DNA of 64,000 nt from Herbidospora daliensis. GTDB lineage: Bacteria; Actinomycetota; Actinomycetes; Streptosporangiales; Streptosporangiaceae. A program made the position numbers and the translations under genes. Of the stretch, positions 8,039 through 16,040 are shown in pieces. Below the pieces are notes generated by a model. It had not been told where the DNA came from and ran no database searches. It saw only the letters and a program-made list of their open reading frames with translations. The DNA lies in contig NZ_BBXF01000002.1 in the NCBI RefSeq assembly GCF_001570585.1, forward strand, positions 1,825,765 to 1,889,764. The letters run 5' to 3'. The first letter of the stretch is position 1. Each line of letters begins with the position of its first letter.

Positions 8039-8360
8039 GCACGTCCTCCCCGACGGGGAGGAGTGCGGCGGCCCGGTAGGAGATCCCCCACCGGCCATCG
8101 AAGTCCCAGAGGTAGCCGACCAGGCCGACCGGGTTGATCTGCTGGCCGGCGACCACGGGTGGTTCACCGCTGATGCCGATCTTCATCAGCTCAAGCCGCC
8201 CGGAGTCGTCTTCCACCGAGACGGTGACCTCGTAGACGACCTGGCCGGTCTTGTCGAGCTTGATCTCGCCGGTTTCGCGGTTCAGAAGGCGGGGCTTGGG
8301 GTTCTTCACGCAGGTGAGCGTGAGGCGGGTCGGGTCGACCGGGATCGGGATGGTGCGCAT
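8031..8360 (-). CDS. SCO3933-like AICE regulatory/accessory protein
   Basis: 109 residues starting MRTIPIPVDPTRLTLTC and containing LLNRETGEIKLDKTGQVVYE and VGLVGYLWDFDGRWG. This matches my memory of the SCO3933 family, found directly upstream of tra in actinobacterial integrative elements. A role in transfer or replication control is assumed from position only. It is the first gene of the leftward operon, with AGGAGG 6 bases before its ATG, and it faces the divergent GntR gene across about 136 bp. Confidence 0.75.
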   Translation of the reverse strand: MRTIPIPVDPTRLTLTCVKNPKPRLLNRETGEIKLDKTGQVVYEVTVSVEDDSGRLELMKIGISGEPPVVAGQQINPVGLVGYLWDFDGRWGISYRAAALLPVGEDVRA

Positions 8361-8496
8361 TTGCTTCCTCCTGAGAGCTTCCTAGAACACATGGAATACT
8401 TGGCATTCTAAGTTGTCAAGGGATTCTTTGGCGGCCTAGTTGGCAGGCCGGTCGTACTGTGCTGGACTGAGGGGATCACCTCATGAAGGGCAGGCC
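8361..8496. promoter_or_regulatory. divergent tra/korSA-type promoter region with palindromes
   Basis: Between the leftward tra operon and the rightward GntR gene. TTGACA (reverse of 8414-8419) is a good -35 for the leftward operon, though its -10 is weak. CGGCCT (8432-8437) and AGGCCG (8445-8450) form an inverted repeat with a 7-base spacer, a candidate operator for the adjacent GntR protein, by analogy with KorSA repressing the pSAM2 pra promoter. Confidence 0.5.
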
Positions 8497-8871
8497 ATGG
8501 TCGAGAAGACCGGGCGTCCGGGCTATCTCCAGATCGCCGACGACCTCCGGAGCCAGATCCAGTCAGGCAAGCTGACGCCCGGTGCCACGCTGCCGTCGAC
8601 GGCGGAACTCTGCGCGCGTTACGACGTTTCGGCGAGCGTCGTGAAATCGGCCATCTCTGTGCTTCGCACGGAGAAGCTGATCATCGGGCAGCAGGGCAAG
8701 GGCGTGTTCGTCCGGGAGCAACTGCCGGCCGCGCCGTCCGAGGTGTCTTCGGATGGGGAGTCCGAGCTCCTGCGGCAGCTCGTCATGATGCGCGAGGCGG
8801 TCCAGGACCTCGGGCAGCGAGTTGCGGATCTTGAGAAGATCGTCTTGTCAGAGCGGAAACGATCCGACTGA
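8497..8871 (+). CDS. GntR-family repressor (KorSA-like)
   Basis: 124 residues. A winged helix-turn-helix fills the first 70 residues (YLQIADDLRSQIQSGKLTPG, then LPSTAELCARYDVSASVVKSAI). A C-terminal helix (about 90-124, LLRQLVMMREAVQDLGQRVADLEKIV) looks like a short coiled coil for dimerisation instead of a full effector domain. The ATG at 8497 follows AAGGGCAGG. Short GntR proteins divergent from tra genes in AICEs repress transfer and replication, as KorSA does in pSAM2. Confidence 0.88.
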   Translation: MVEKTGRPGYLQIADDLRSQIQSGKLTPGATLPSTAELCARYDVSASVVKSAISVLRTEKLIIGQQGKGVFVREQLPAAPSEVSSDGESELLRQLVMMREAVQDLGQRVADLEKIVLSERKRSD

Positions 8872-9129
8872 TCCGGCCGAGAAGCCCGTCGAGATCTGAC
8901 CGTATTGCCTGTATTTCCTGAATGACCTCAATGTCGTCCATTTCCTGTGCCCTCACTTTCGAACCGGCCTCCCGGTGGTGCACAGGAAGTTCATCAGGGC
9001 TGACCGCATTCGGGTATCACGCGCGGTTAGCTAAACTCTTTCACTGGTAGTTGCGCGCCGATTACACAGGGTCTTCACTCGTTCTAAGTACACGTCACTA
9101 GGTGCGCGACACCAGGCGCGACCCTCCTC
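8872..9129. other. intergenic region between GntR and XRE-kinase genes
   Basis: 258 bp with several short GCGCG-containing repeats (GGTGCGCGACACCAGGCGCG near 9101-9120). It would hold the terminator of the GntR gene and the promoter of the next gene, but no clear boxes were recognised. Confidence 0.4.
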
Positions 9130-10161
9130 GTGACCCATAAGGATGCAATGAAGGCAAACCGGCCAGGCTGGACCCCCACGCGACTGCGCGAACACCGTGA
9201 AGCCCACGGCCTCAGCCTCGAAGCGGCTGGGGAGAAACTCCGCGAAGTCGCTGAAAGGAACGAACTCGGCAGTTTAGCCGCGAACTTCCAGACGCTCTGG
9301 TCGCATGAAAGCGGTGCCGTATATCCCAGCCCCGCATATCGCCGGGCCTACTGCCTCATGTACCAGGCAACCGAATCAGCGCTGGGATTCCGGTGCCCAC
9401 TCCCTGGTGAACGGGACCAGAGCCCGATCTCTGTTCTTCCCCGCTCCACGGACCCCGCCGTCGACGCCCAGACCGCGTCTGTCATCGAACAGACCTTGTT
9501 CCAGCTCGCCGCCCGGCTCTCCCCGCCCGGCGATGAGCTGGACATGCTTCGTCAACGGGTTGTCGACGCGTGGCATCGCGGTCCCAGTCCGCGGCCGATT
9601 CTCATCCTGATCGGCGGACACTCCGGCTCCGGCAGGACCGAGTTCGCACGGTTTCTGGCTGACGTCACCGGTTGGGCGCTGCTCGACAAGGACACACTGA
9701 CTCGCGCGCTCACCGAACGTTTGCTGACCACCCTCGGGGGCGACCCCCACGACCGGCACAGCGATCTCTACCTGACCGAGGTGCGCCCCCTGGAATACCG
9801 ATGCCTCCTGGACGCGGCCTTCGACAACATCGCGGTCGGGACCTCAACCATCCTGTCGGCCAATCTCGTCGCCGAACTCCACGACGACGCCTGGCTATCC
9901 CGGCTGACCAACCGCTGCGCCGCCAAAGGGGTTGACGTCGCGGCAGCGTGGGTGACCTGCGACCCAGACACGATGCGCGAGTACATCGAACACCGAGCAG
10001 CCCCACGCGATACCTGGAAACTAGCCAACTGGGACAGCTACACCGCTGCGCTCAAGCTCAACAACAGTCCTGGCGCGCACCTCACGCTCGACAACACGCT
10101 GTTCGCCGCCATCAGCCTCGCCGATCAGACCAGGGAGGCGCTCAAACAGATCCTCACGTGA
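9130..10161 (+). CDS. XRE-type HTH fused to a zeta-toxin/CPT-like P-loop kinase
   Basis: 343 residues. The N-terminal part (about 10-75) resembles a helix-turn-helix (TRLREHREAHGLSLEAAGEKL then WSHESGAVYPSPAYRR). From about 155 a P-loop kinase begins: ILILIGGHSGSGRTEFARFL (Walker A), DKDTLTRALTE, and a lid-like EHRAAPRDTWKLANWD near 290-305. This kinase type includes zeta toxins and chloramphenicol phosphotransferases, which phosphorylate small hydroxylated substrates. An HTH-kinase fusion could be a self-regulating toxin or a resistance/modification enzyme; no separate antitoxin is visible. The GTG at 9130 or the ATG at 9148 (AAGGA just upstream) are both possible starts. Confidence 0.75.
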   Translation: MTHKDAMKANRPGWTPTRLREHREAHGLSLEAAGEKLREVAERNELGSLAANFQTLWSHESGAVYPSPAYRRAYCLMYQATESALGFRCPLPGERDQSPISVLPRSTDPAVDAQTASVIEQTLFQLAARLSPPGDELDMLRQRVVDAWHRGPSPRPILILIGGHSGSGRTEFARFLADVTGWALLDKDTLTRALTERLLTTLGGDPHDRHSDLYLTEVRPLEYRCLLDAAFDNIAVGTSTILSANLVAELHDDAWLSRLTNRCAAKGVDVAAAWVTCDPDTMREYIEHRAAPRDTWKLANWDSYTAALKLNNSPGAHLTLDNTLFAAISLADQTREALKQILT

Positions 10162-10521
10162 GCGATCTCTGCTGCAACTGCCCCAACGCCGCTGATGCGG
10201 TTCGATGAAGGTCGCATGAGCTATGTGGCCCTGGTAAGCCGTCCCGCCGTATCGACTGTTCTCCGCCGCCTCTGGTCACGATCGTTTTCCGTTATGGCTT
10301 CGCCTGGCCGGCCACCCGAGCAACTCCTACCTACGTCTGTTCGCTCATGGCCCTATCGAACCACGGTCGCCCAGGCTGCTGGATGAGAACTTTCTCTACG
10401 TAATCAAGGCCGGCCCGCCTGGGGCGGTCCGGCGCGCGTCGGGCGGTCGCGGGCCGCGCTGCGGCTCTTCGGCCGGTCGCGGCCCGCGCCACCCACGCGC
10501 CGGCACTGGCAAGGTCGTCCG
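10162..10521. other. non-coding interval with a strong hairpin
   Basis: 360 bp. A hairpin at 10409-10433 pairs GCCGGCCCGCC with GGCGGTCCGGC around a 3-base loop with one mismatch. It lacks a T tract and may end transcripts from both convergent genes. The rest is GC-rich low-complexity sequence with no supported gene. Confidence 0.45.
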
Positions 10522-11652
10522 TCAGAACGGAGGATCATCCGAGAACGAGTCCCAGATCTCCAATGAGGGCTCGCCATCCTCCTCGGCACTGAGGAGATCG
10601 GGCGATGTCGGCAGGCCGTTCGGTGCGTTGATCGCCAGTGCCCGCTCCGCCCCGTCGATCAGATCCTTATATGTGATCACTTCTACGCGATTCAGCGCCG
10701 CGTTGTAGCTTCGCAAGGCCTCCGCGATTTCTTTCTCACTGAATCCCTTTGCGAACATGGGGTGGCCGATTACGACGATTGCCGTTGCCCGGCTGCAGTC
10801 GATTGAGAAATCGGTCCAAATTGAGTCGCGCTTATGGTCGAGAGTCCGCAGATAATTCACCGCTTGCATAGTGGCTTCATGAACGTCTGTTCCGGGGATC
10901 GCGTGGCTTCGCGGGCTCTCCACAAGCTTTGGAATATTGGCGCGTTTCAGCTCGACGATATGAAGTGATCCATCGGACCTTATTAGGGGGATGTCGATGG
11001 TATCGAGGACGGCGAGTCGCCTGCGTTCCTCTTTGGCTATGAACCGGCCACCGAACACCCACCAGTTGTCATCCAGAACCTTCTGTATCTGGTGCTCTGT
11101 CGAGTCGGGATTCTCAACCACCTCGCGGAGCTTGTCGATGCCGGCCCGCTGGCGGCGTGCTTCGACGAGGCTGGCCAGGAGGCTGGCACCTTCGCTGTCC
11201 ACAAGTTGATCAAGGAGTTCGGGCGAGGTGATGAGGGTTTTTAGTACGCCGGCGACTTTGCTTACGCTGAGATCGCCCTGACGTATCGCATGAAGTACGG
11301 TTGACGGCATCGATTCATTGTCAACTCTGATGTAGACGCCTGTTTCTGGGAGGAAGCCGTCAAGAAATGCGCGTAGGGCATCGATTTCCTCATCCTCGCA
11401 TGACCAGCGATTTTCGGGCTTCTCTTCGAAGTTGTATCCCCCGCGCGTTTGCCGGGCCGCGAACTGTTCGACAGTAAATGTTGTCTTTTTGACCTCGCCA
11501 GTTTCCTTGTCTCCCCTCCCGACGATCTTCGCGGCTTTCCATGCTCGGGGTCCCTTTTTGACTTCAAGTGTCTCGGCGAAGAGAAGGTTTGGATGGTCGA
11601 CTTCGGTGTTTATTCGAACTCGGAAGGCTCTTTCTGCCTCCTCTTGATCCAT
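10522..11652 (-). CDS. Shedu-type anti-phage defence nuclease (SduA-like, DUF4263)
   Basis: Predicted PD-(D/E)xK-type nuclease. In the 376-residue form starting at the ATG 11652, the C-terminal nuclease region shows STEHQIQKVLDDNWWVFG (about 184-201), LDTIDIPLIR (about 216-225) and IVELKRA (about 232-238), the Shedu signature in which D and E-x-K are catalytic. The N-terminal half is family-specific. The gene is visibly richer in A/T than its neighbours, pointing to separate acquisition. The frame stays open to 11895, adding up to 81 residues. I prefer 11652 because TATACT lies 8 bases upstream of that ATG, fitting a leaderless start. It stands alone on its strand, as Shedu normally does. Confidence 0.8.
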   Translation of the reverse strand: MDQEEAERAFRVRINTEVDHPNLLFAETLEVKKGPRAWKAAKIVGRGDKETGEVKKTTFTVEQFAARQTRGGYNFEEKPENRWSCEDEEIDALRAFLDGFLPETGVYIRVDNESMPSTVLHAIRQGDLSVSKVAGVLKTLITSPELLDQLVDSEGASLLASLVEARRQRAGIDKLREVVENPDSTEHQIQKVLDDNWWVFGGRFIAKEERRRLAVLDTIDIPLIRSDGSLHIVELKRANIPKLVESPRSHAIPGTDVHEATMQAVNYLRTLDHKRDSIWTDFSIDCSRATAIVVIGHPMFAKGFSEKEIAEALRSYNAALNRVEVITYKDLIDGAERALAINAPNGLPTSPDLLSAEEDGEPSLEIWDSFSDDPPF

Positions 11653-12139
11653 GGCGTAAGAGTATAAGCGTCGTTGTCCATCGCCGTACAGTTGAGTCTC
11701 AATCAACGCGAAAGTCGCGAATGGCGCATATTGGGTCAATTTGCACAAATTGGCGCGGCGGTGTTCGTCAAGATAGCCACTGGTTCCACTTGACTTGTGC
11801 AGGACTTCAGGGGTGGAGCGAGACGTGTCTGCGGTTGCCTCGTTTGCTGTGATCCGAGTACCCCGCTGGCGGCGGCCTTGTCGGGCGATGTGCAAGTGGC
11901 TCGCGGATGATCACTCTGTCTGGGGTGAGCGCTCGATTGATGCCTTTAGCTCGTAGGTAGTCACCTGCGTTGGACAGGTATATCGGCCGGGAAGGTCATC
12001 CCCAGTTCTTCTGTCTCGGGCTTACGGGAATGTCGATGTCTAACGCACGGTTACATATGACGCGCACACAGTTATTGTGGACGACCGTCCCCGCAAACGC
12101 TGGCTGGAACTACTGGACTGCGCTTTCGTTAGAGCAGGC
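11653..12139. other. interval between Shedu gene and divergent membrane-protein gene
   Basis: Lower GC than average. It contains TATACT (reverse of 11661-11666) as a candidate -10 for the Shedu gene. The Shedu frame remains open to 11895, so its 5' part could be coding. The remainder to 12139 shows no recognisable motif beyond a GTG-started extension (12077) of the next gene. Confidence 0.35.
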
Positions 12140-12847
12140 ATGGACTTTTTTGCGTGGCTGGCCAGCGATATCGTGCAGAGCAACGCCAACAAGATCTGCG
12201 GCGTGCTGATCGCGTTGATCGGCCTGGGTGTCACCTCGCCATCGGGAACAGACCTGTTCCTGCGCCGGAGTGGTGCGATGGCAAAGCAGCAGTTAGGAAG
12301 GCTTCGAGGTAGGCTCGCGCGATTCATTCCCGGGCTGCGTCGGAGCGTCACTGGAACGCTGGACGGCACCTTGCCAGCTCTCCAAGTCAGTTTCACTGGC
12401 AAGGTTCAGCCTGGCCGCAAGTATGCTCCGGCTGAAGACGCCACAATCGAAGAGCGCTTGGCGCTTCTGGCCGACCATGTGAAGCACCTGGAAAGCAGGT
12501 TATGGCAGGTCGACGAAGCTCATCACGCACAACACTCGAAGACCCAGGCCTCTATCGACGCCTTACGGCTGGATCTCCGCGAAGAAGTCAACGAACTCCG
12601 GAATTCCGCTGTCCAGGAGTCCCAATACGTCGCCCGGATAGATGCCCGCGGCCTGATCGTGGTCGCGTTCGGCATCGTCCTGAACGGGATACCGGAGTTC
12701 ATCGCTATGTTGCCGTGGGCTTGGCCTTGGGTATCTGTGGCAGGGGCTTGTGGAGTGAGCCTGCTCATCGCTGGTTGGACAATTCGCGACTACCTCAGAG
12801 TGAGGCCCGCCAGGCTCGCGCTGGAGAGAGCATCGGGGGTCGGATAG
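12140..12847 (+). CDS. membrane-anchored coiled-coil protein of unknown function
   Basis: 235 residues from the ATG at 12140; an in-frame GTG at 12077 would add 21. There is one hydrophobic segment near the N terminus (ICGVLIALIGLGVTSP) and two near the C terminus (LIVVAFGIVLNGIPEFIAML and WVSVAGACGVSLLIAGWTI). Between them runs a long charged helix (about 105-165, EERLALLADHVKHLESRL ... DLREEVNELRN) with heptad-like spacing. No family recognised. It is divergent from the Shedu gene and shares its lower GC, so the two may have moved together. Membrane proteins beside defence nucleases can be effectors, but no link is proven here. Confidence 0.65.
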   Translation: MDFFAWLASDIVQSNANKICGVLIALIGLGVTSPSGTDLFLRRSGAMAKQQLGRLRGRLARFIPGLRRSVTGTLDGTLPALQVSFTGKVQPGRKYAPAEDATIEERLALLADHVKHLESRLWQVDEAHHAQHSKTQASIDALRLDLREEVNELRNSAVQESQYVARIDARGLIVVAFGIVLNGIPEFIAMLPWAWPWVSVAGACGVSLLIAGWTIRDYLRVRPARLALERASGVG

Positions 12848-12848
12848 C

Positions 12849-13015
12849 TCATCGCGCGTCAGTCACCTGGCTTGCCAGAAGCTTGCGGTATTCGGTGTGG
12901 TCTTCAATCAGGTCGTCATGGGCGCCGGCTGCAGTCGTGCGCCCTTCCCGGAGCATGACGACACGGTCGGCGGTGCGGATCGTGGATAACCGGTGGGCGA
13001 TGACCGCTGCCGATC
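12849..13015 (-). pseudogene. C-terminal remnant of an ABC exporter ATPase
   Basis: The minus strand reads VIAHRLSTIRTADRVVMLRE then GRTTAAGAHDDLIEDHTEYRKLLASQ and ends DAR at a TGA (12849-12851). VIAHRLSTIR is the H-loop of type-IV ABC exporters and the tail matches the family C terminus. No Walker A, signature or membrane domain exists upstream, and homology stops near 13015. This is a decayed fragment of about 55 codons left by a deletion or recombination. Confidence 0.8.
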
Positions 13016-13183
13016 TGGCCGCCGGACGTCAGTTCACGCTGGACCCTGAAGGCCAGCTGCTTCTCGGTCGCTGCCACCGGTGTTCCATCGTTTGACGCGC
13101 CCGGCGTGGCAGGACGACAGGCAAGGGGTAAGGCCTATCCGTGGTCCGTAGGTGTCGCCGGATGATCGGGTGCCCGAGATGGT

Positions 13184-13894
13184 TCACGCCATCAGGCGTA
13201 TGCACTCGAAAGCTTCCGCGGCTTCCGCACCACATTGCACGCCGCGAAGGATGGCCAGGCTGCGGAGAGTCTCATTTGAGCGGGTGTGCGGGTGATCGCG
13301 GCGTTGACTGGTGTACAAGTTCATCGCTTCGAGCTTCGCGTTGAGATGGCGCGTCTGCAGTTCGACGTAGAAGGCTGGCGGAGTCGTGGGCGTGAGACGC
13401 CACTGGTCGGCCGGCTGTTCGTAGGCCAGGACGATCGACGGGTGGGGTCGTGTGCGGTAATCGCTGGGGCGTAGCGCGGTGATCGCGGCTTCGGCGATGG
13501 CCTGGTGGTCCTGGTTGTAGCTGGTTGGGTGCGGGAAAGCGATCAACGTCGGCTTCAGCGTCGTCAGTGAGATCGGAGTGACATTCTCGATCACGGTGGT
13601 CAGCGTCTTACGTGGGAGCCGGTCGAGGGTGAGCTGGGCGACTTCCGGCAGGGCCACGTGCCAGGAGGTGATGCCGAGGCGGGCGGCCACCTGGTCGATC
13701 TCCTTGAGGTTCTCGGCTCTGGTGGAGAAACCGGCCACGGCCTGGGAGACGTCTGCGCCGATGGTCAGATACATGACGTGGGTCTGGCCGCCTGCCTCGG
13801 TGATGCGGGAGATGAGGCCGCCACAGCCGATCACTTCGTCGTCGGGGTGCGGGGCGAGGATGAGCGCCCGCTGGTCCTTCCAGTCGATCGTCAT
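13184..13894 (-). CDS. PIG-L/LmbE-family N-acetyl-sugar deacetylase
   Basis: 236 residues. LAPHPDDEVIGCGG near the N terminus is the zinc-binding and catalytic HPDDE motif of PIG-L proteins such as MshB, Bca and LmbE. FPHPTSYNQDHQAIAEAA (about 120-135) provides the second metal ligand (DHQ). Such enzymes remove N-acetyl groups from GlcNAc conjugates or cleave amides of thiol cofactors. The ATG at 13894 has GGGGCGAGG upstream. It follows the GalE-like gene by 23 bases as last gene of the sugar/sulfur operon, so its substrate is probably an N-acetylated sugar made by the epimerases. Substrate is inference. Confidence 0.9.
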   Translation of the reverse strand: MTIDWKDQRALILAPHPDDEVIGCGGLISRITEAGGQTHVMYLTIGADVSQAVAGFSTRAENLKEIDQVAARLGITSWHVALPEVAQLTLDRLPRKTLTTVIENVTPISLTTLKPTLIAFPHPTSYNQDHQAIAEAAITALRPSDYRTRPHPSIVLAYEQPADQWRLTPTTPPAFYVELQTRHLNAKLEAMNLYTSQRRDHPHTRSNETLRSLAILRGVQCGAEAAEAFECIRLMA

Positions 13895-13917
13895 GCCTCG
13901 CCCCTTCTTCCTGCCGG

Positions 13918-14856
13918 TTATGAGGTGGCGCGGTCGGGCCGGCCGTCTCGCACCCATACGTAGACGCGCTCGATGCCCTCGGCGATGGAGGTCACCGGGA
14001 ACCAGCCCAGATCGTTCCGCGCGGTGGTGGCGTCCAGAGCGCTGCGCTGAAGTTCGCCCGGCCTGGCCGGTGCGAAGACTGGTGTGACCTCATGGTCGGC
14101 GGCCTGGCCGATGTGCTTGATCAGGTCCAGGACGCTGGTCTCGCGGCCGGTGCCGATGTTCCAGACGCCGCCATCCGGGTGGGTGCTTGCCGCCAGAAAG
14201 GCGGTGACGACGTCACCGACGTAGACGTAGTCGCGGGTCTGGGTGCCGTCGCCGAATACGGTCGGCCGGTGGCCGTCGTGGACACGTCCCAAGAAGATCG
14301 AGACGACTCCCGCCTCGCCGGCCGGGTCTTGGCGGGGGCCGTAGACGTTGCCCAGGCGCAGGGCGACGTGCTGGGTTCCGTAGAGGCGGTTGAACAGGGC
14401 CAGGTACTGCTCGGCGCAGTATTTGGCCGTCCCGTAGGGCGCTTCGGGTGCGGGTGGCACCTTTTCGTTCGACGGGATGGGCGCGTCCATGCCGTACAGG
14501 GCTCCGCCGGTGCTGGCGAACACTAGGCGGGCGTTCACGGTGCGGGCGGCTTCGAGCAGGGTGATGGTGCCGCCGATGTTGACGGCGGCATCGTGGGCGG
14601 GGTCGGTGACCGAGGCCCGGACGTCGATCTGCGCGGCCAGGTGGAAGACGACCTCAGGACGGATCTCCTCCATGACGGCGGTGACCGCAGGGGCATCGGT
14701 GATGTCCACCTGCCGCAGGTCGAGGTTTTCCGGTAGCCGTTCGCGGCGTCCGCTCGTGAGGGTGTCGAGCACGGTGACGGTGGCGCCTTGGGCGATGAGG
14801 GCGTCGGTCAGTTGGGAGCCGATGAAGCCGGCTCCGCCGGTGACGAGTGCGCGCAT
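13918..14856 (-). CDS. NAD-dependent NDP-sugar epimerase (GalE-like)
   Basis: Extended short-chain dehydrogenase of about 312 residues. The Rossmann motif TGGAGFIGS opens the protein, followed by DTLTSGRRERL, HLAAQIDVRAS, the catalytic S(T) region FASTGGALYG and YGTAKYCAEQY (YxxxK). RLGNVYGPRQDP and PGELQRSALDATTARNDLGW complete the UDP-glucose 4-epimerase-type signature. The ATG at 14856 gives the canonical MRALVTGG start; an upstream ATG at 14880 overlaps the stop of the FGE-like gene (ATGA), so translation is coupled. Part of the five-gene leftward operon. Exact sugar unknown. Confidence 0.9.
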   Translation of the reverse strand: MRALVTGGAGFIGSQLTDALIAQGATVTVLDTLTSGRRERLPENLDLRQVDITDAPAVTAVMEEIRPEVVFHLAAQIDVRASVTDPAHDAAVNIGGTITLLEAARTVNARLVFASTGGALYGMDAPIPSNEKVPPAPEAPYGTAKYCAEQYLALFNRLYGTQHVALRLGNVYGPRQDPAGEAGVVSIFLGRVHDGHRPTVFGDGTQTRDYVYVGDVVTAFLAASTHPDGGVWNIGTGRETSVLDLIKHIGQAADHEVTPVFAPARPGELQRSALDATTARNDLGWFPVTSIAEGIERVYVWVRDGRPDRATS

Positions 14857-14876
14857 GGCGGCGAGCCTAGGTCTGA

Positions 14877-15758
14877 TCATGATGGGACATCCGGTCGATC
14901 AGCGAAGACGTCGATGTCGGCGGCGCAGCGGAACCCGATCGCCCAGGTGCTGTAGGCGGGGTCGCAGGCGATGCGTTCGCTGGTGCGGACCTGCCAGCGC
15001 AGGTTCATCCACCCGCCGCCGCGCAGGACGCCGTATCGGCCTTGGGCCATGCGCAGGATTGGGTCGCACTGGATCTTGGGGTCGTACAGCTGGTAGGTGT
15101 CGGCGACCCATTCGGCGACGTTGCCGGCCATGTCGGCGAGGCCGAAGGGCGAGTCCCCTGCGGGAGAGAACGTGCCGACCGGTGTGGTCGACGGTCGGTG
15201 GGCACTTTGCCGTGACCACCATTTGTGCCACTCCTTGAGGTCGCCTGCCTCTTCGCCCACGCAGTTGACGAGCGCGGGGTCGAAGTGGGACCCCCACGGC
15301 CACGGCTGCCAGCGGGAGCCGTGTGCGGCGTACTCCCACTCGACCTCGGTGGGCAGGCGCTTGCCCGCCCATTGGCAGTACGCCTCGGCGTCGGCGCGGG
15401 CGATGTGCACGACCGGGTGGCGCTCGGAACCGGTCAGGTCGCTGCCGGGGCCGGTGGGGGCCGACCAGCAGGCGCCGCGACGTTCCTCCCAGAAACGTTC
15501 GCCGTACACCAGGCCGAACCCGCGTTGTTCGGCTTCCGTCTCGTAGCCGCTGTCTTCGACGAACTGGGTGAAGGCGGCGTTGGTGACGGGGTGGCGGTCG
15601 AGCAGGAAGGGGTCGATCGTGCACAGATGCTTGGGCACCTCGTCCAGGAACCAGGAACGAGGGTAGGACTGGGCACGTTCGAGCTGGTCCAGGTGCGCGT
15701 TGGGGGAGCCGATCGGCGCTTTGGCTCCGGGGATGGCGATCATGTTCGTGATGGTCAT
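14877..15758 (-). CDS. FGE-sulfatase (SUMF1)-fold protein lacking the formylglycine-enzyme cysteines
   Basis: 293 residues with the SUMF1/EgtB/PvdO fold: PIGSPNAHLD, HPVTNAAFTQFVEDSGYETE, HPVVHIARADAEAYCQWAGK, RLPTEVEWEYAA, GLADMAGNVAEWV and a final RGGGWMN...GFRC. True formylglycine-generating enzymes have a Cys-x4-Cys copper site in the RGGSWLC-x4-YC segment; here it is GGGWMNLRWQV, so that chemistry is unlikely. It also lacks the DinB domain with the iron-binding histidines of EgtB. The ATG at 15758 lies 2 bases after the MoaD-like stop, with AGGAGG upstream. Coupling to a sulfur carrier suggests C-S bond or sulfur-transfer chemistry on a sugar, which is inference. Confidence 0.85.
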   Translation of the reverse strand: MTITNMIAIPGAKAPIGSPNAHLDQLERAQSYPRSWFLDEVPKHLCTIDPFLLDRHPVTNAAFTQFVEDSGYETEAEQRGFGLVYGERFWEERRGACWSAPTGPGSDLTGSERHPVVHIARADAEAYCQWAGKRLPTEVEWEYAAHGSRWQPWPWGSHFDPALVNCVGEEAGDLKEWHKWWSRQSAHRPSTTPVGTFSPAGDSPFGLADMAGNVAEWVADTYQLYDPKIQCDPILRMAQGRYGVLRGGGWMNLRWQVRTSERIACDPAYSTWAIGFRCAADIDVFADRPDVPS

Positions 15759-15760
15759 GA

Positions 15761-16036
15761 TCAGCCTCCTGCCAGGGCGGGAAGGACGATGATCTCCTGG
15801 CCGTCCGGCAGCCGGGTGTCCAGGCCGTCCAGCTCGCGGATGTCGTCTCCGTCCACGTAGACGTTCACCCAGCTCGCCAGCCGGTCGGGCTCGGTCAGGA
15901 CGCGTTGCCGCAACGGAGGGTGGGTTTCGGCCAGCCAGGTGATGGCCTGGCCGACGGTTTCCGCGGCGCACGTCAGCCTTGCGTCTCCGATGCCGGCGGC
16001 CGTGCGCCACGCCGATGGGATGACGATGACGGTCAC
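15761..16036 (-). CDS. MoaD/ThiS-family sulfur-carrier protein ending in GG
   Basis: 91 residues with a beta-grasp pattern: MTVIVIPSAWR, NVYVDGDDIRELDGLDTRL and a terminal EIIVLPALAGG. The C-terminal Gly-Gly is the site that is adenylated and converted to thiocarboxylate in MoaD, ThiS and dedicated sulfur carriers of natural-product pathways. No E1-like activating enzyme (MoeB/ThiF) is in the operon, so a housekeeping one would be borrowed. The GTG at 16036 lies 4 bases after the ancestral stop of the upstream epimerase. Position between a sugar epimerase and an FGE-fold protein points to a dedicated sulfur donor. Confidence 0.9.
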   Translation of the reverse strand: MTVIVIPSAWRTAAGIGDARLTCAAETVGQAITWLAETHPPLRQRVLTEPDRLASWVNVYVDGDDIRELDGLDTRLPDGQEIIVLPALAGG

Positions 16037-16040
16037 GGCC

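Noticed and set aside
8783-8983. Minus-strand frame with a coiled-coil-like MDDIEVIQEIQAIRSDLDG stretch
   Set aside because: Mostly antisense to the end of the GntR gene, no ribosome site, low-complexity end; not enough support.
13000-13095. Plus-strand stretch MTAADLAAGRQFTLDPEGQ ending CHRCSIV
   Set aside because: Looks protein-like for 31 codons but overlaps the ABC remnant and has no start signal or family match.
14877-15758. True formylglycine-generating enzyme
   Set aside because: The paired active-site cysteines are absent and no sulfatase gene is nearby.
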